Of a stretch of DNA of 39,243 nt, positions 25,271 to 33,624 are shown piece by piece; within the stretch, counting starts at the first letter, position 1; every line of letters starts with the position of its first letter. Position numbers and translations under genes: made by a program. Origin of the DNA: an uncultured Bacilli bacterium (GTDB lineage: Bacteria; Bacillota_I; Bacilli_A; RF39; UBA660); the NCBI GenBank assembly GCA_934101645.1, contig CAKORX010000009.1, positions 1-39,243 on the forward strand. The letters run 5' to 3'. The notes below the pieces were generated by a model. It worked only from the letters and a program-made list of their open reading frames with translations. It was not told where the DNA came from and did not search any database.

Positions 25271-26542
25271 TTAATTTACCACAAATGGATTTGTATATGA
25301 CCCATCTCCTGAGGCATACACAGTGCCAGGCTTCAAGGAAACAGCCGGACGCGCGCCCCCATCGTAGACGACGTTGTAGTCGTCGTTCATGTAACCATCG
25401 GTGTCCACGTACATGCCGACGGCGCTGTAGATGTAGAAGTAGTTAGGGGAAGCAAGCCAGTACATATTGCCGGTATTCAAATAATATGTACTATAACTGG
25501 CATTTCTATATGCTAAATATACCTCCGGTGCGGACAATAACCCAACAGGATAATTAAGTCTTGCTTTACTATTACTCATGCTGAATCTATCAGTTTCATT
25601 TGTGCATGCTAAGCTATAATTTGTACTATTATTTTTAAAATATAAATTAGTTGTTGCTGTACTTCCTCCATTTGGATTCCATCCATTTGCTGATTGGTTA
25701 TACATTGTCCTGTCATTACAAAATACTGTATCTTCCAGTTTATCAGTATAACTTGTCATCTTGTCTTTATACCATGAGTCTATATATGTTTTCATAGTAC
25801 TATCTTTTGCATTTACATCATCTGCATATAACATTTCATTTAATGCATCATCTACTGATTTTCCATTTGTAAGCGTTATATAAGCTGCAGTACTTGAACT
25901 TGTATAATATACGTAATAAAGTGATGTACATGTTGTTCCTGTAGTAAAACATGTATAATGATTACTATTGATTGTATTATAGCCACTTGACCATGTTACT
26001 ACTGTTTTTGTATTACTTAGTGTATATGTTCCATTTGCATACGTGAAATTATTTCCAAATACTATATTTGATTGTGATGACATACTCGTACTTAATTTTT
26101 TATAAACTGTATTATACATATATCCCACATATGCTGGTGAAGTGTAAGTACTATTAAATGCTTTTGTACTTGCTAGTTGTGAAGCTGTGCCACTGTTATT
26201 ACATGAACCATCAGTTTGTACTCCATTATATATCATTTTTACTCCACCAGTGTCTGTAGTTCTTACTATCTTCCAACAAAATCCAGCAAAAAGAACATTG
26301 TTATCCTCTACCGCTCCATTAAAATAATATACTGGATTTGCATAAGTGCTTGCATCAGACTCACTATATAGTTTTACATAAGTGTCATTATTCTTATATC
26401 TATTTTTAATTAATGAATAAATTGTGTTATCTTCATATTTATCACATGATACATTTGCTACATAATATCTTCCTTTAAATGATTTATTAGCAAGTGCCGA
26501 TTGGTCTAAATCTAAATTATAAAATCTATTTAAAATTTCCAT
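25271..26542 (-). CDS. C-terminal part of a split surface protein; DUF6273/C-lectin-like domain with DGR-like variable region
   Basis: A 423-residue frame beginning at ATG 26542, without a Shine-Dalgarno site. It starts with NRFYNLDLDQSALANKSFKG, which reads as the end of a TasA/camelysin-like module and not as a natural N-terminus. Then come VYYFNGAVEDNNVLFAGF, WKIVRTTDTGGVKMIYNG, a Ser/Thr/Tyr-rich middle, and the C-terminal domain WLASPNYFY...VDTDGY...GGARPAVSLKPG, ending GDGSYTNPFVVN. The last domain is homologous to that of the 86-1312 protein. Its 3' end (25342-25475) is GC-rich and composed of NNC codons, described separately. The upstream frame 26530-27075 very probably encodes the N-terminal part of the same protein: a one-base shift in the AAATTTTAAA run at the overlap would join HRWKF to LNRFYNLDLDQS. 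Predicted role: surface ligand-binding protein. Confidence 0.75.
   Translation of the reverse strand: MEILNRFYNLDLDQSALANKSFKGRYYVANVSCDKYEDNTIYSLIKNRYKNNDTYVKLYSESDASTYANPVYYFNGAVEDNNVLFAGFCWKIVRTTDTGGVKMIYNGVQTDGSCNNSGTASQLASTKAFNSTYTSPAYVGYMYNTVYKKLSTSMSSQSNIVFGNNFTYANGTYTLSNTKTVVTWSSGYNTINSNHYTCFTTGTTCTSLYYVYYTSSSTAAYITLTNGKSVDDALNEMLYADDVNAKDSTMKTYIDSWYKDKMTSYTDKLEDTVFCNDRTMYNQSANGWNPNGGSTATTNLYFKNNSTNYSLACTNETDRFSMSNSKARLNYPVGLLSAPEVYLAYRNASYSTYYLNTGNMYWLASPNYFYIYSAVGMYVDTDGYMNDDYNVVYDGGARPAVSLKPGTVYASGDGSYTNPFVVN
25342..25475 (-). other. Candidate DGR variable region with G/C tract
   Basis: Inside an AT-rich gene this block is abruptly GC-rich. From 25444 down to 25361 it holds 28 codons, 22 of which end in C (AAC, TAC, TTC, ATC, AGC, GCC, GTC, GGC, GAC, ACC). 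These are products of changing the two adenines of AAC, the pattern left by adenine-directed mutagenesis in diversity-generating retroelements. It is followed at once (25360-25344) by a tract of 16 G/C in 17 bases, like the G/C element that marks the 3' end of variable regions. The encoded position is the C-terminal ligand face of a C-lectin-like domain, as in known DGR targets. No template repeat or reverse transcriptase lies in this window. Confidence 0.7.
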
Positions 26543-27075
26543 CTGTGAGCTGTGGGCATTCCTGATATTGAGTTTATTATTTCTGCTCCACTTACAACTG
26601 TTTTTGACCTACTTGTTAAATTAAAGTTTTTTTCTTCGAAATAATTACTTGTCCCATTTGGTCCAACTATTTGTAAAGTAAGCTCTTTATCTGCTCCACT
26701 TGTTACTGGTGTTGGACTTACTCCATATATATTTGATGATGAATCATATTCAAAAATAATATCATAAGTACATTTAACACTTAAGCCATTAAGTGCGGGA
26801 TTTATTGATACATCAAGTGTTGCTGTATTTTCTGCAACATAGGTGCCATTACTAGCTTCACTCATCATTGAGGGATCTACATCTAAAGCAAATGATACAT
26901 TATTTGTTACATTAAAATATGTATTATTTACGTTTTCAGCGATTATATTAACGTCAACGTTATTAAGCTGTTTTTTAAAACTTCCTAAAAAAGCAAATGA
27001 TGCTATAGAAAAAAGAGCAATTATAACTACTAAAATAACTCCGGTTATAATATTTTCTTTATTTATTTGTTTCAT
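26530..27075 (-). CDS. N-terminal part of the split surface protein (TM plus TasA/camelysin-like module)
   Basis: 181 residues: basic start MKQINKEN, a TM or signal-anchor helix (about 10-30, IITGVILVVIIALFSIASFAF), then a beta-rich module (about 35-165) with FNVTNNVSFALDVDPSMMSE, a Cys in CTYDIIFEYDS, LTLQIVGPNG and VVSGAEIINSIS. It resembles the SipW-exported TasA/camelysin-like modules that precede YYFxG domains in gut Bacillota. The frame stops at TAA right after HRWKF, just where the following frame begins the expected continuation NRFYNLDLDQS. Whether expression needs a -1 frameshift, restart at ATG 26542, or is abolished cannot be decided from sequence. An AGGAG ribosome site lies ten bases before the ATG. 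Confidence 0.7.
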   Translation of the reverse strand: MKQINKENIITGVILVVIIALFSIASFAFLGSFKKQLNNVDVNIIAENVNNTYFNVTNNVSFALDVDPSMMSEASNGTYVAENTATLDVSINPALNGLSVKCTYDIIFEYDSSSNIYGVSPTPVTSGADKELTLQIVGPNGTSNYFEEKNFNLTSRSKTVVSGAEIINSISGMPTAHRWKF

Positions 27076-27222
27076 ACTACTTTTTCTCCTATAATTACCA
27101 TGGACTTTTTTTCTAAAACTATTACTCTCTATGATAATTACAATAAAAATGTATCATAAGTATAATGTGAAAAATAGATATCAATTTTGAATATTATTTT
27201 GAAATCAATATAAATATGCATT

Positions 27223-27253
27223 AAAAAACTCTTCGAAATTTTATGAAGAGTTT
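27223..27253 (-). terminator. Terminator of deoD
   Basis: Minus strand AAACTCTTC/GAAGAGTTT stem with a 10-nt loop and T6, eight bases after the deoD stop. The rest of the gap to 27075 holds only the AT-rich upstream region of the surface protein gene, with no convincing -35/-10 pair. Confidence 0.85.
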
Positions 27254-27261
27254 ATATTTTA

Positions 27262-27990
27262 TTATTTGATAATTGATTCTAAAGCTAAGTTAATCATATC
27301 ATTAAGTGAACATTGTCTTTCTTCAGGAGTTAAAACAACATCAGAAAATTTTGAATCAACAGCAGTTGCTATAACACTTGCTTGTACGCCCATTGAATTT
27401 GCAATATGACATAAAGCAAAACCTTCCATTTCTTCTCCTAAAGGATGAATATCTTCTGGTATTCTTTTTAAAAGTCTATCCATACCTACATATGGTCCAA
27501 ATACATCAGCAGTTGTAATTGCTCCTACATGAAGACTTATTCCCTTTTCTTTTGCTGCTTCAATAATTTTTTCATTAAGGACGTTCGAAGGCATTACTAT
27601 ATGACCTTCATAATCATTAAATGAATAAGCAAAATTAGATTCACTAAATATTTTATCTGCTAAAATAAGTTCTGGTATTTTAACTGACTTATCAACTACT
27701 CCGCATGTACCTATACGAATAATTTCTTTTACATCAAAATAGTGAATTAGTTCAAATGCATAAATACTCATTGACGGCATTCCCATTCCACTTGCCATAA
27801 CAGTTACTCTTGTGCCTTTATAGTATCCCGTAAAACCAAGCATATTTCTTACACTAGTTACAAGTTTTGCATCTTCTAAAAAGTTTTCTGCAATATATTT
27901 TGCTCTTAAAGGATCTCCTGGCATAAGTACTAATGGTGCAATATCCTCTTTTTCACATTTTATGTGTATTGGACTTTCTCCTACAAACAT
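27262..27990 (-). CDS. deoD: Purine-nucleoside phosphorylase, DeoD type
   Basis: Reversible phosphorolysis of purine (deoxy)nucleosides to base and (deoxy)ribose-1-phosphate in purine salvage; a cytoplasmic hexamer. 242 residues, near the family's usual 235. Seen: PGDPLRAKYIAENF (phosphate-binding Gly/Arg, about 24), TVMASGMGMPSMSIYA, RIGTCGVVD, GEEMEGFALCHIA (nucleoside-binding Met-Glu) and VDSKFSD with the catalytic Asp that protonates the base. The start at 27990 follows AGGAGATGATAAA; the frame is open for 21 more codons upstream but that part is not conserved. It appears monocistronic with its own extended -10 promoter and terminator. Confidence 0.96.
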   Translation of the reverse strand: MFVGESPIHIKCEKEDIAPLVLMPGDPLRAKYIAENFLEDAKLVTSVRNMLGFTGYYKGTRVTVMASGMGMPSMSIYAFELIHYFDVKEIIRIGTCGVVDKSVKIPELILADKIFSESNFAYSFNDYEGHIVMPSNVLNEKIIEAAKEKGISLHVGAITTADVFGPYVGMDRLLKRIPEDIHPLGEEMEGFALCHIANSMGVQASVIATAVDSKFSDVVLTPEERQCSLNDMINLALESIIK

Positions 27991-28011
27991 TTTATCATCT
28001 CCTATGATAAA

Positions 28012-28020
28012 AGTATAACA
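28012..28020 (-). promoter_or_regulatory. Extended -10 promoter of deoD
   Basis: The minus strand reads TGTTATACT about 22 bases before the start codon, with no good -35. Confidence 0.5.
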
Positions 28021-28063
28021 TCTCTTTTTATTTTCTGAAAGATTATTTAACAAATTATTTACA

Positions 28064-29569
28064 TTACCTTATTATATCTTTAAGTGAATTTTCATAATAA
28101 GATATTTTATCTTCTAATTCAGCATTATCTTTTTTTAAATCTTCATATTTTTCCTGAAGTTTTAAATAAGCATCATTTATTTCATCATAATTATCATAAC
28201 ATGCTTTTAAATTTTCATTATTACTTTTTATAATTAATTCATTATTATATTTATCTTCATTCTCTTTTAGTTTTTCAATATTTTTTTCATTTGCATAAAT
28301 TTCTATATAAGAATTACTATAAAATGCATAACTATATACTTTATTATGTTTTAAGTTTTCTAATACATCATCACTTATATCTTTTAAATTGAGTTCCTCA
28401 AATTCTTTTAAATTAATATAAAATACATTTTCATCACTTTTCGTATTAACATTAATAAACTTTGGATAAGTGTATACTACTATTTTTATATCATTTAAAT
28501 TATTATCTATAAAATATTCTTTTTTAGAATTTGTTTTAATAACAAGATTATTATTCATTTTTACATCATAATTATAATTTTTAAGTTCATACTTATCACT
28601 TACTTTGTTATAATACTTTATTTTTGATACCTCTAAAGTAGCAATAGAACCTCCAATTCCAAGAAATGCTAAAGATGCTATAAGAATTATAAGCATTCTT
28701 TTAAAGGCTACTTTTTTGCTAAATAAAATATCAAATAAAAATTCTACTAATAAGATATTTAAAATAATAAATGATAAAATCATTATAAATCCGCCAAAGA
28801 AACTTATTCCTTTTATTACTAAATATAATATAATGAATAAAAATGCACAAAGTAATATTATTGTAATTAAAAATGGAAATGTAAAACATGCAATAATAAA
28901 TTTAATAAAAAATATAACTATTTTTGATAAAAAATCAATAAATGAATAATTACTATTCTTTTCTCTTTTTTCGTTTTTTACTTCCTCAATCTTGGTTTCT
29001 TCTTTTGTTTCTTTTTCTACTATAGGCTTTATATCTTTTTTCTTATCTAAAAATGCTATTTTAAAAATATAAACAAATACAATAATAAATAAAGCTATAT
29101 AAAATACCTCAATAACAAAAGTTAAAAATGAAGATACTATAATAAAATGATTATTTCCGATAGACGTGAAAAGATTTCTTATTTGGCTTTCAATAAGATT
29201 AACTGGAATTTTGCAAAAAAGAAGTGCAAAAAACACAAACGTCATAATTACAAAACATTTAATATTTTCATTAAAACTATTATTTATTAAAAAATTATAT
29301 GTCTTTTTTATAAAACTAAAGAAACTTTCGATAACATTCTGTGTATTTCTATTTTCAGCATTTAACACACCAATTTCATCATTTGTAAGTTCTTCAAGAG
29401 TTACATTAAATATTTTGCACATAGCAAGTAATTTATCCATTTCTGGATATGTTTGTCCACTTTCCCATTTGCTTACAGATTGTCTTGATACATCAAGTTT
29501 ATCTGCAAGCATTTCTTGTGATAATTTATTTTCTTTTCTTAACTTTATAAGTTTTTCACTAAAACTCAT
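28064..29569 (-). CDS. XRE-family regulator fused to a multi-TM and coiled-coil region
   Basis: 501 residues from ATG 29569 (GGTGAG upstream; a GTG at 29578 is the other option). Residues 1-60 form a typical helix-turn-helix of the XRE type (EKLIKLRKENKLSQEMLADKLDVSRQSVSKWE region). The middle has about five TM segments (about 100-120, 135-165, 220-250, 255-285 and 300-320). The extracellular or juxtamembrane part (about 325-450) is Asn/Lys/Tyr-rich, and the C-terminus (about 450-500) is a coiled coil (LKLQEKYEDLKKDNAELED). A membrane-bound repressor that senses an envelope or external signal is plausible. Two dyads with GTAAC/GTTGC half-sites lie directly upstream, one between -35 and -10, so it probably controls its own gene. 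Target genes elsewhere are unknown. Confidence 0.75.
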   Translation of the reverse strand: MSFSEKLIKLRKENKLSQEMLADKLDVSRQSVSKWESGQTYPEMDKLLAMCKIFNVTLEELTNDEIGVLNAENRNTQNVIESFFSFIKKTYNFLINNSFNENIKCFVIMTFVFFALLFCKIPVNLIESQIRNLFTSIGNNHFIIVSSFLTFVIEVFYIALFIIVFVYIFKIAFLDKKKDIKPIVEKETKEETKIEEVKNEKREKNSNYSFIDFLSKIVIFFIKFIIACFTFPFLITIILLCAFLFIILYLVIKGISFFGGFIMILSFIILNILLVEFLFDILFSKKVAFKRMLIILIASLAFLGIGGSIATLEVSKIKYYNKVSDKYELKNYNYDVKMNNNLVIKTNSKKEYFIDNNLNDIKIVVYTYPKFINVNTKSDENVFYINLKEFEELNLKDISDDVLENLKHNKVYSYAFYSNSYIEIYANEKNIEKLKENEDKYNNELIIKSNNENLKACYDNYDEINDAYLKLQEKYEDLKKDNAELEDKISYYENSLKDIIR

Positions 29570-29590
29570 TTTTCTCACCTCTTACAAAAA

Positions 29591-29599
29591 ATTTTACCA
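29591..29599 (-). promoter_or_regulatory. Extended -10 promoter of the XRE gene
   Basis: The minus strand reads TGGTAAAAT about 22 bases before the ATG. Confidence 0.45.
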
Positions 29600-29600
29600 T

Positions 29601-29656
29601 GTAACCCTAGTTGCAGAAAACCAATTTTAAGTTGTTTTTTGTAACTTTTAAGTTGC
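29601..29656 (-). promoter_or_regulatory. Paired operator dyads upstream of the XRE regulator
   Basis: GTAACCCTAGTTGC (29601-29614) and GTAACTTTTAAGTTGC (29641-29656) have the same half-sites, GTAAC and GTTGC, with 4- and 6-base centres. Between them TTTTAAGTTG repeats with 21-bp periodicity (29625 and 29646). The first dyad touches the -10 element. Confidence 0.55.
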
Positions 29657-29657
29657 A

Positions 29658-31817
29658 TTATCTATAATAAGCTTCTTCTTTAATATGACCATCTTTATCA
29701 AAATGACTTGCATATTCTTTTTCTAAACTTAAATATTCTGTATATTCCTCGAGTGCTCTTGGGTCTGAACCCACAATACTTGAGATAATACTATAATCAT
29801 CATTAACTAAAATAAAAAAGTCTTTATTATAAATAATTTTTAAAGCATGAGATAAATCTAGAGTACCAAAAGTTTTTTCGTAGTATATTTTATTTATTGT
29901 ATTTGCATCATCCATCGTTATATATTCTTTTTCTATTTCTTTAGTTTCATTTCTTGGATCTAAATATCTTGCTGTTGGATGAAAACTTGATGTAGTGTAA
30001 ACTGCAGATTCATCCCTTTTAGCAATTATATAGTTTTGATAATCATAACCACCCATATTTGCATACATATTAGGTCCTTCATCTAAAGGTCTTAAAGCTT
30101 CAAAATCAATAAGTCCCATTGGCATAGGTTCATAACCACCAATTTTTTCAATTTGATTTTTATAGTTTCCCATAAGTACTAAAGTTATGCTTTCATTTAC
30201 ATTTTCATTTCTTGAGGAAATATCTATAATATTTTCGAAAGCTTTACTTGCAACCTCAAATATAGGTCTCATACCATCAACATTTTTAGCAGATGTAGAT
30301 TCAATAGAATTACATAATAATACATTTCCATTTCTAACAAAAGGAATCATACCACATATTTTACCTTTACTATTTTTTATAACTAATACTCGACCATTTA
30401 CATTTTCAGCGCAGTATCTAACAAAAGCATCAGCTTCTCCACCGATTTTAAAACAGCAATTAGTTTTTGAACCCATAATAAATAGATTAGGATCATCCGC
30501 AGCAAGCGTTTCATAATAGTAGCCATTTTTTTCGCCACTTACATATGGAATAGTTTTTGTAAAATTATGACGCATTTTTTTATATTCATCACTTACATTT
30601 TGAACAATGCTTTTGTCATCAGATAGTGATTGAAATTGTTTATTATCAACGCATTCATTAATAATATTACCTTCAAGAGGATATAAATCTGGCGTTAAAG
30701 GTCTTAATATACCATTTTGAAGTAAACTTTTATAAAAATCTATCCTATTTTGGACATGCTGAGTTTTAAATCTTTTTTCGTATTCACTAAAGCTAGCATA
30801 TATTGTGCCAATATTTTCTGATATTTCATAATCACCATCTATAATATGTTTTAAAAGTCCATTTGGACTAAAGAAAAATTCTATAAAATCTCCATCATAA
30901 ATTATTTTGCCAGATTCTAAATGAATTTTTTGTAAATCTACATAATATAAACTATCAAAAACTCTGCGAAAGTTTTTTTCATTTTTAGATAATAAATTAA
31001 TTAGTTTTTCTGCATTTTGCATACCAAACATAGCTATTAAATTAACAGCAAATCTCATTTGCTTACTACTTGGATAATGAGCAAAATCTTCGAAATCACC
31101 CTCAATTTTAGTAATTAAATTTTTTACTTGCTTTGGTTTTAAATCTAAAAGTACATCCAAAGAGTTTTTATCAAACTGAGTTAATTTATCTTTATATTTG
31201 CCCTCAACTAAAATTTCTTTATAAGAACTATAATTATACTTTATAGCATTGCAAAGATTTATATCACCACTTAGCAAATAACCAATAATTTCATTTATTT
31301 TATTGTCAATGTTTTCGCTAAAAGATTCTTCTTTAATTATTTTATTTTTAAAAAATTCTCTTAAGGCACTTAAAACTTTTTCATCTAGTTTGCCACTACT
31401 ACGGTATTCTTTTTTCATCTGTAAAAATGCATTAAAAAATTGTATATCATGAATATCTTTAAAATCAAGTGAATAATTTTTTATTAATCCTTTATTAAAA
31501 AGATCTTCATATTCAGAATATATAACTCCATGCTCAAACTTTTTATCATCAAAATTACTATTATTAACATCATTTATATTTGTAATATCAAAAAATAATG
31601 GAAAGGCTTTTGCTATTTCAATAAGCATTTTTTTATAATATACCTCATAATCGTACATATAAATATACATATAAAGTTTACTAGCATTATTGGTTGACAT
31701 TGCACATAAATTTAATAATTCTTCTTCAGTAAAATCACGAAATCCGTCATCATTTAAAAATGCTACATTATTTATTTTGGCATCAGCATGCTTATTTAAA
31801 AACTCTTCTTTTGTCAT
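29658..31817 (-). CDS. Large soluble protein of unknown function (719 aa)
   Basis: I do not recognise the whole protein. It lacks signal peptide and TM segments. Residues 1-370 are helix-rich (KPKQVKNLITKIEGDFEDFAHY). At about 440-520 is a distinct motif block: FIMGSKTNCCFKIGGEADAF, VRYCAENVNGRVLVIK, GKICGMIPFVRNGNVLLCNSIE. The TNCC..GG followed by a strand, a glycine turn and NSIE resembles a GNAT-like or related catalytic fold seen in phage and Bacillota proteins, but I cannot name it. A second domain follows (about 540-719), with GLIDFEALRPLDEGPNMYAN and a tail that could be another GNAT-like half (EKEYITMDDANTINKIYYEKTFG). The CGGAGGT ribosome site is strong. It is the last gene of a run with peptidase-like genes, and the XRE gene follows. 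Confidence 0.6.
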   Translation of the reverse strand: MTKEEFLNKHADAKINNVAFLNDDGFRDFTEEELLNLCAMSTNNASKLYMYIYMYDYEVYYKKMLIEIAKAFPLFFDITNINDVNNSNFDDKKFEHGVIYSEYEDLFNKGLIKNYSLDFKDIHDIQFFNAFLQMKKEYRSSGKLDEKVLSALREFFKNKIIKEESFSENIDNKINEIIGYLLSGDINLCNAIKYNYSSYKEILVEGKYKDKLTQFDKNSLDVLLDLKPKQVKNLITKIEGDFEDFAHYPSSKQMRFAVNLIAMFGMQNAEKLINLLSKNEKNFRRVFDSLYYVDLQKIHLESGKIIYDGDFIEFFFSPNGLLKHIIDGDYEISENIGTIYASFSEYEKRFKTQHVQNRIDFYKSLLQNGILRPLTPDLYPLEGNIINECVDNKQFQSLSDDKSIVQNVSDEYKKMRHNFTKTIPYVSGEKNGYYYETLAADDPNLFIMGSKTNCCFKIGGEADAFVRYCAENVNGRVLVIKNSKGKICGMIPFVRNGNVLLCNSIESTSAKNVDGMRPIFEVASKAFENIIDISSRNENVNESITLVLMGNYKNQIEKIGGYEPMPMGLIDFEALRPLDEGPNMYANMGGYDYQNYIIAKRDESAVYTTSSFHPTARYLDPRNETKEIEKEYITMDDANTINKIYYEKTFGTLDLSHALKIIYNKDFFILVNDDYSIISSIVGSDPRALEEYTEYLSLEKEYASHFDKDGHIKEEAYYR

Positions 31818-31862
31818 TATTTACCTCCGATTTATTAAAACGCATTCTCTATTTTTAATTAT

Positions 31863-32396
31863 TCATAAAGAAAAATCTTTTTGATTTTCTGAAAAAATTC
31901 TTTTTTGAGAAACAATCCTATTATGAGTAAATGGTTTATTTAATACTATTTTTACATCTTTATCTTTATCGTAATAACTTTTGTCAAAATAATATGGATC
32001 AAAAATATATACTTTTTTATTTTTAATTTTAGTTATTATTGCATAATGTTCCTCAGTTTGATAGCACCTTATTAAAACCACACCCATATTATTTAAACAT
32101 AATTTTATATTTTCTAAATTTACATTTTCCTTAGTTAATCTATTACATGAAACACCAAAATCATTTTCATTTGCATATTTTGTTATCCATGATGTTAACC
32201 CATTTATTGCATTTTTACTCGTGCCACCATTGCCTAAATTGCCATCTTCATCATAGCAATCCAAAGTGTATTCATTAATTTTCTTCACAAGTAATGCAGG
32301 AAGTTCTTCCCTATCAAATAAATAACTAAATGCATTTAGTAAAGATACGGTTCCACAATCAAATTCTGTAACTTGAAATCTTAAAGGTACTTTCAT
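31863..32396 (-). CDS. C39-like cysteine peptidase-fold protein
   Basis: 177 residues, soluble. The pattern is that of the peptidase C39-like group: FQVTEFDCGTVSLLNAF with Cys14, a helical part, then EEHYAII with His117 and VYIFDPYYF with Asp133, giving a Cys-His-Asp triad in the right order and spacing. C39 peptidases cut double-glycine leader peptides, but they are usually fused to ABC transporters; this one is free-standing and may act on another peptide or isopeptide bond. It is ten bases after the HExxH gene, with only a weak GTGAG ribosome site, so translational coupling is likely. It ends with TGA; in-frame read-through would run 14 codons to a TAA within the next gene's ribosome site. 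Confidence 0.75.
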   Translation of the reverse strand: MKVPLRFQVTEFDCGTVSLLNAFSYLFDREELPALLVKKINEYTLDCYDEDGNLGNGGTSKNAINGLTSWITKYANENDFGVSCNRLTKENVNLENIKLCLNNMGVVLIRCYQTEEHYAIITKIKNKKVYIFDPYYFDKSYYDKDKDVKIVLNKPFTHNRIVSQKRIFSENQKDFSL

Positions 32397-32405
32397 AAAG
32401 TCTCA

Positions 32406-33344
32406 CTATAAACTAGGTACATTTTGAGCCATTTGAAATGCCATTTCATAAATTTTATTATCAGCATTTTCTAATGCAGTCTCAAACTTATCTATATTTT
32501 TTTTACTTGTATAATTTTTAACGAAACTCATAATATTTTCATGAGCAACTAAGAGTTTTTCATGAAGTTTCTCACGCTTTTCAGGAGTATTAATTTTGGG
32601 ATATGGAACTAAACAAGCTGATGATAAAATTTCAAAATTATCCGCTAAAAACTTAGCATTTTCTACTCCAAGATAATCTATCCAAGCATTATCACCCGTA
32701 AACTGAGAATGTCTAATTACTTTTATTAAATCATCAAATCTATAAAGAAGTTCTGCTTGCCTTACACTGGTTTTATAACCTCTAGCCTCGTAATGGCCTG
32801 TGACAGTTTCCATAATGTGTGCAGTCTCAATACAATTTAGTGCCTCCTCTAGTCCCATTAAAGCAGTTATTTCATTTTCGCCGTCAATAGTATAAACATC
32901 CTTCATTAACCCTGAAGAATCAAATATTTTTCCATTAATTAATTTTTCTTTTTTATAGCCTTTAACTAAATGACAAATTTCATGTATAATTGAATCCATT
33001 TTATTTTCATTATATTCAAATGGCATATAACGGCTATTTCGAATATAAACAATGTTTTTGGCTGTAAGACCACCATTTACACTAAATTCCTTATGATAAA
33101 AAGCTCCTGCTACAAAAGGAACCTTCCATTTTTTATTTGTATTAAAATAAGAATTTAAATAATCATCAGTATTTTCTTTTAAGTCTTGTATATGTATTTC
33201 ACAATTTTCAATTGCCTCTAAAATAAGGGGTTCATATTCTTTACCATAAAATTTAATTATTGCAGGTATTGCTTTTTCTAAAAAAGCCATAAGTTTATCA
33301 TCATAGTTATATTTAATCTTTAAATTTTCTAAATACTCTTTCAT
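32406..33344 (-). CDS. HExxH-containing metallopeptidase-like protein
   Basis: 312 residues, no signal peptide. A zinc-binding HEICH motif sits at 121-125 (SIIHEICHLVKGYK), with an acidic helix (EEALNCIETAHIM, about 165-178) that may supply the third ligand. The overall family is not recognised; the length and single HExxH fit small cytoplasmic zincin-type peptidases. Before it are a beta segment (VPFVAGAFYHKEF, IVYIRNSRYMPF) as usual for gluzincin-like folds; after it the protein is helical with no further motif. The ATG follows the stop of the 92-residue gene after one base, with AGGGAAAT about ten bases upstream, showing a tight operon. Confidence 0.65.
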   Translation of the reverse strand: MKEYLENLKIKYNYDDKLMAFLEKAIPAIIKFYGKEYEPLILEAIENCEIHIQDLKENTDDYLNSYFNTNKKWKVPFVAGAFYHKEFSVNGGLTAKNIVYIRNSRYMPFEYNENKMDSIIHEICHLVKGYKKEKLINGKIFDSSGLMKDVYTIDGENEITALMGLEEALNCIETAHIMETVTGHYEARGYKTSVRQAELLYRFDDLIKVIRHSQFTGDNAWIDYLGVENAKFLADNFEILSSACLVPYPKINTPEKREKLHEKLLVAHENIMSFVKNYTSKKNIDKFETALENADNKIYEMAFQMAQNVPSL

Positions 33345-33345
33345 A

Positions 33346-33624
33346 TTAATCTTTATTTCCCTTTAAAATACTTTCAAGTAAAACTAATTCTGCTTTTAAA
33401 ATATATATATCTCTAAAACTTATATTTAATAATTCTTCTTCATTTAAATTTTTACTACTTTCTAAATTATAATCAGAGGGGCCCTCATATAAAACTTTAT
33501 CATATAAAGATAAAATGTTACTTAAAATTAAACTTATATTTTTTACCTCATCATTATATTTTTTTCGTTTATAGTTTAATCCTAAATTATTAAATGATTC
33601 AAATAACTCTTCAAATTCTTTCAT
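33346..33624 (-). CDS. Small hypothetical protein (92 aa)
   Basis: A charged, helical soluble protein (MKEFEELFESFNNLGLNYKR...LLESILKGNKD) with no recognised motif. Its ATG overlaps the TGA of the isochorismatase-like gene (ATGA) and its stop is one base before the HExxH gene, so it is surely co-translated with both. Its position suggests an accessory or partner protein of the metallopeptidase-like product; this is only inference. Its N-terminus (MKEFEELFE) and that of the next protein (MKEYLENLK) look alike. Confidence 0.6.
   Translation of the reverse strand: MKEFEELFESFNNLGLNYKRKKYNDEVKNISLILSNILSLYDKVLYEGPSDYNLESSKNLNEEELLNISFRDIYILKAELVLLESILKGNKD

Noticed and set aside
25271..26542. 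GC-rich block explained as a simple recent horizontal transfer of the gene end.
   Set aside because: The enrichment is limited to one domain face, consists of NNC codons in frame, and is flanked by AT-rich sequence of the same domain. A variable region copied from a template explains this better, though transfer of the template itself is possible.
26843..27094. Plus-strand open frame opposite the N-terminal part of the split surface protein.
   Set aside because: It has no ribosome site and is antisense to a TM and beta-rich region, which yields hydrophobic open frames by chance. The same applies to the other antisense frames over pnp, mutL, polC, dnaE and the XRE gene.
31863..31865. Read-through of TGA stops at 1408, 18758, 31863 and 33621 as Trp.
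   Set aside because: Extensions would be only 2 to about 14 codons, unconserved in character and overlapping ribosome sites of following genes; normal termination is simpler.
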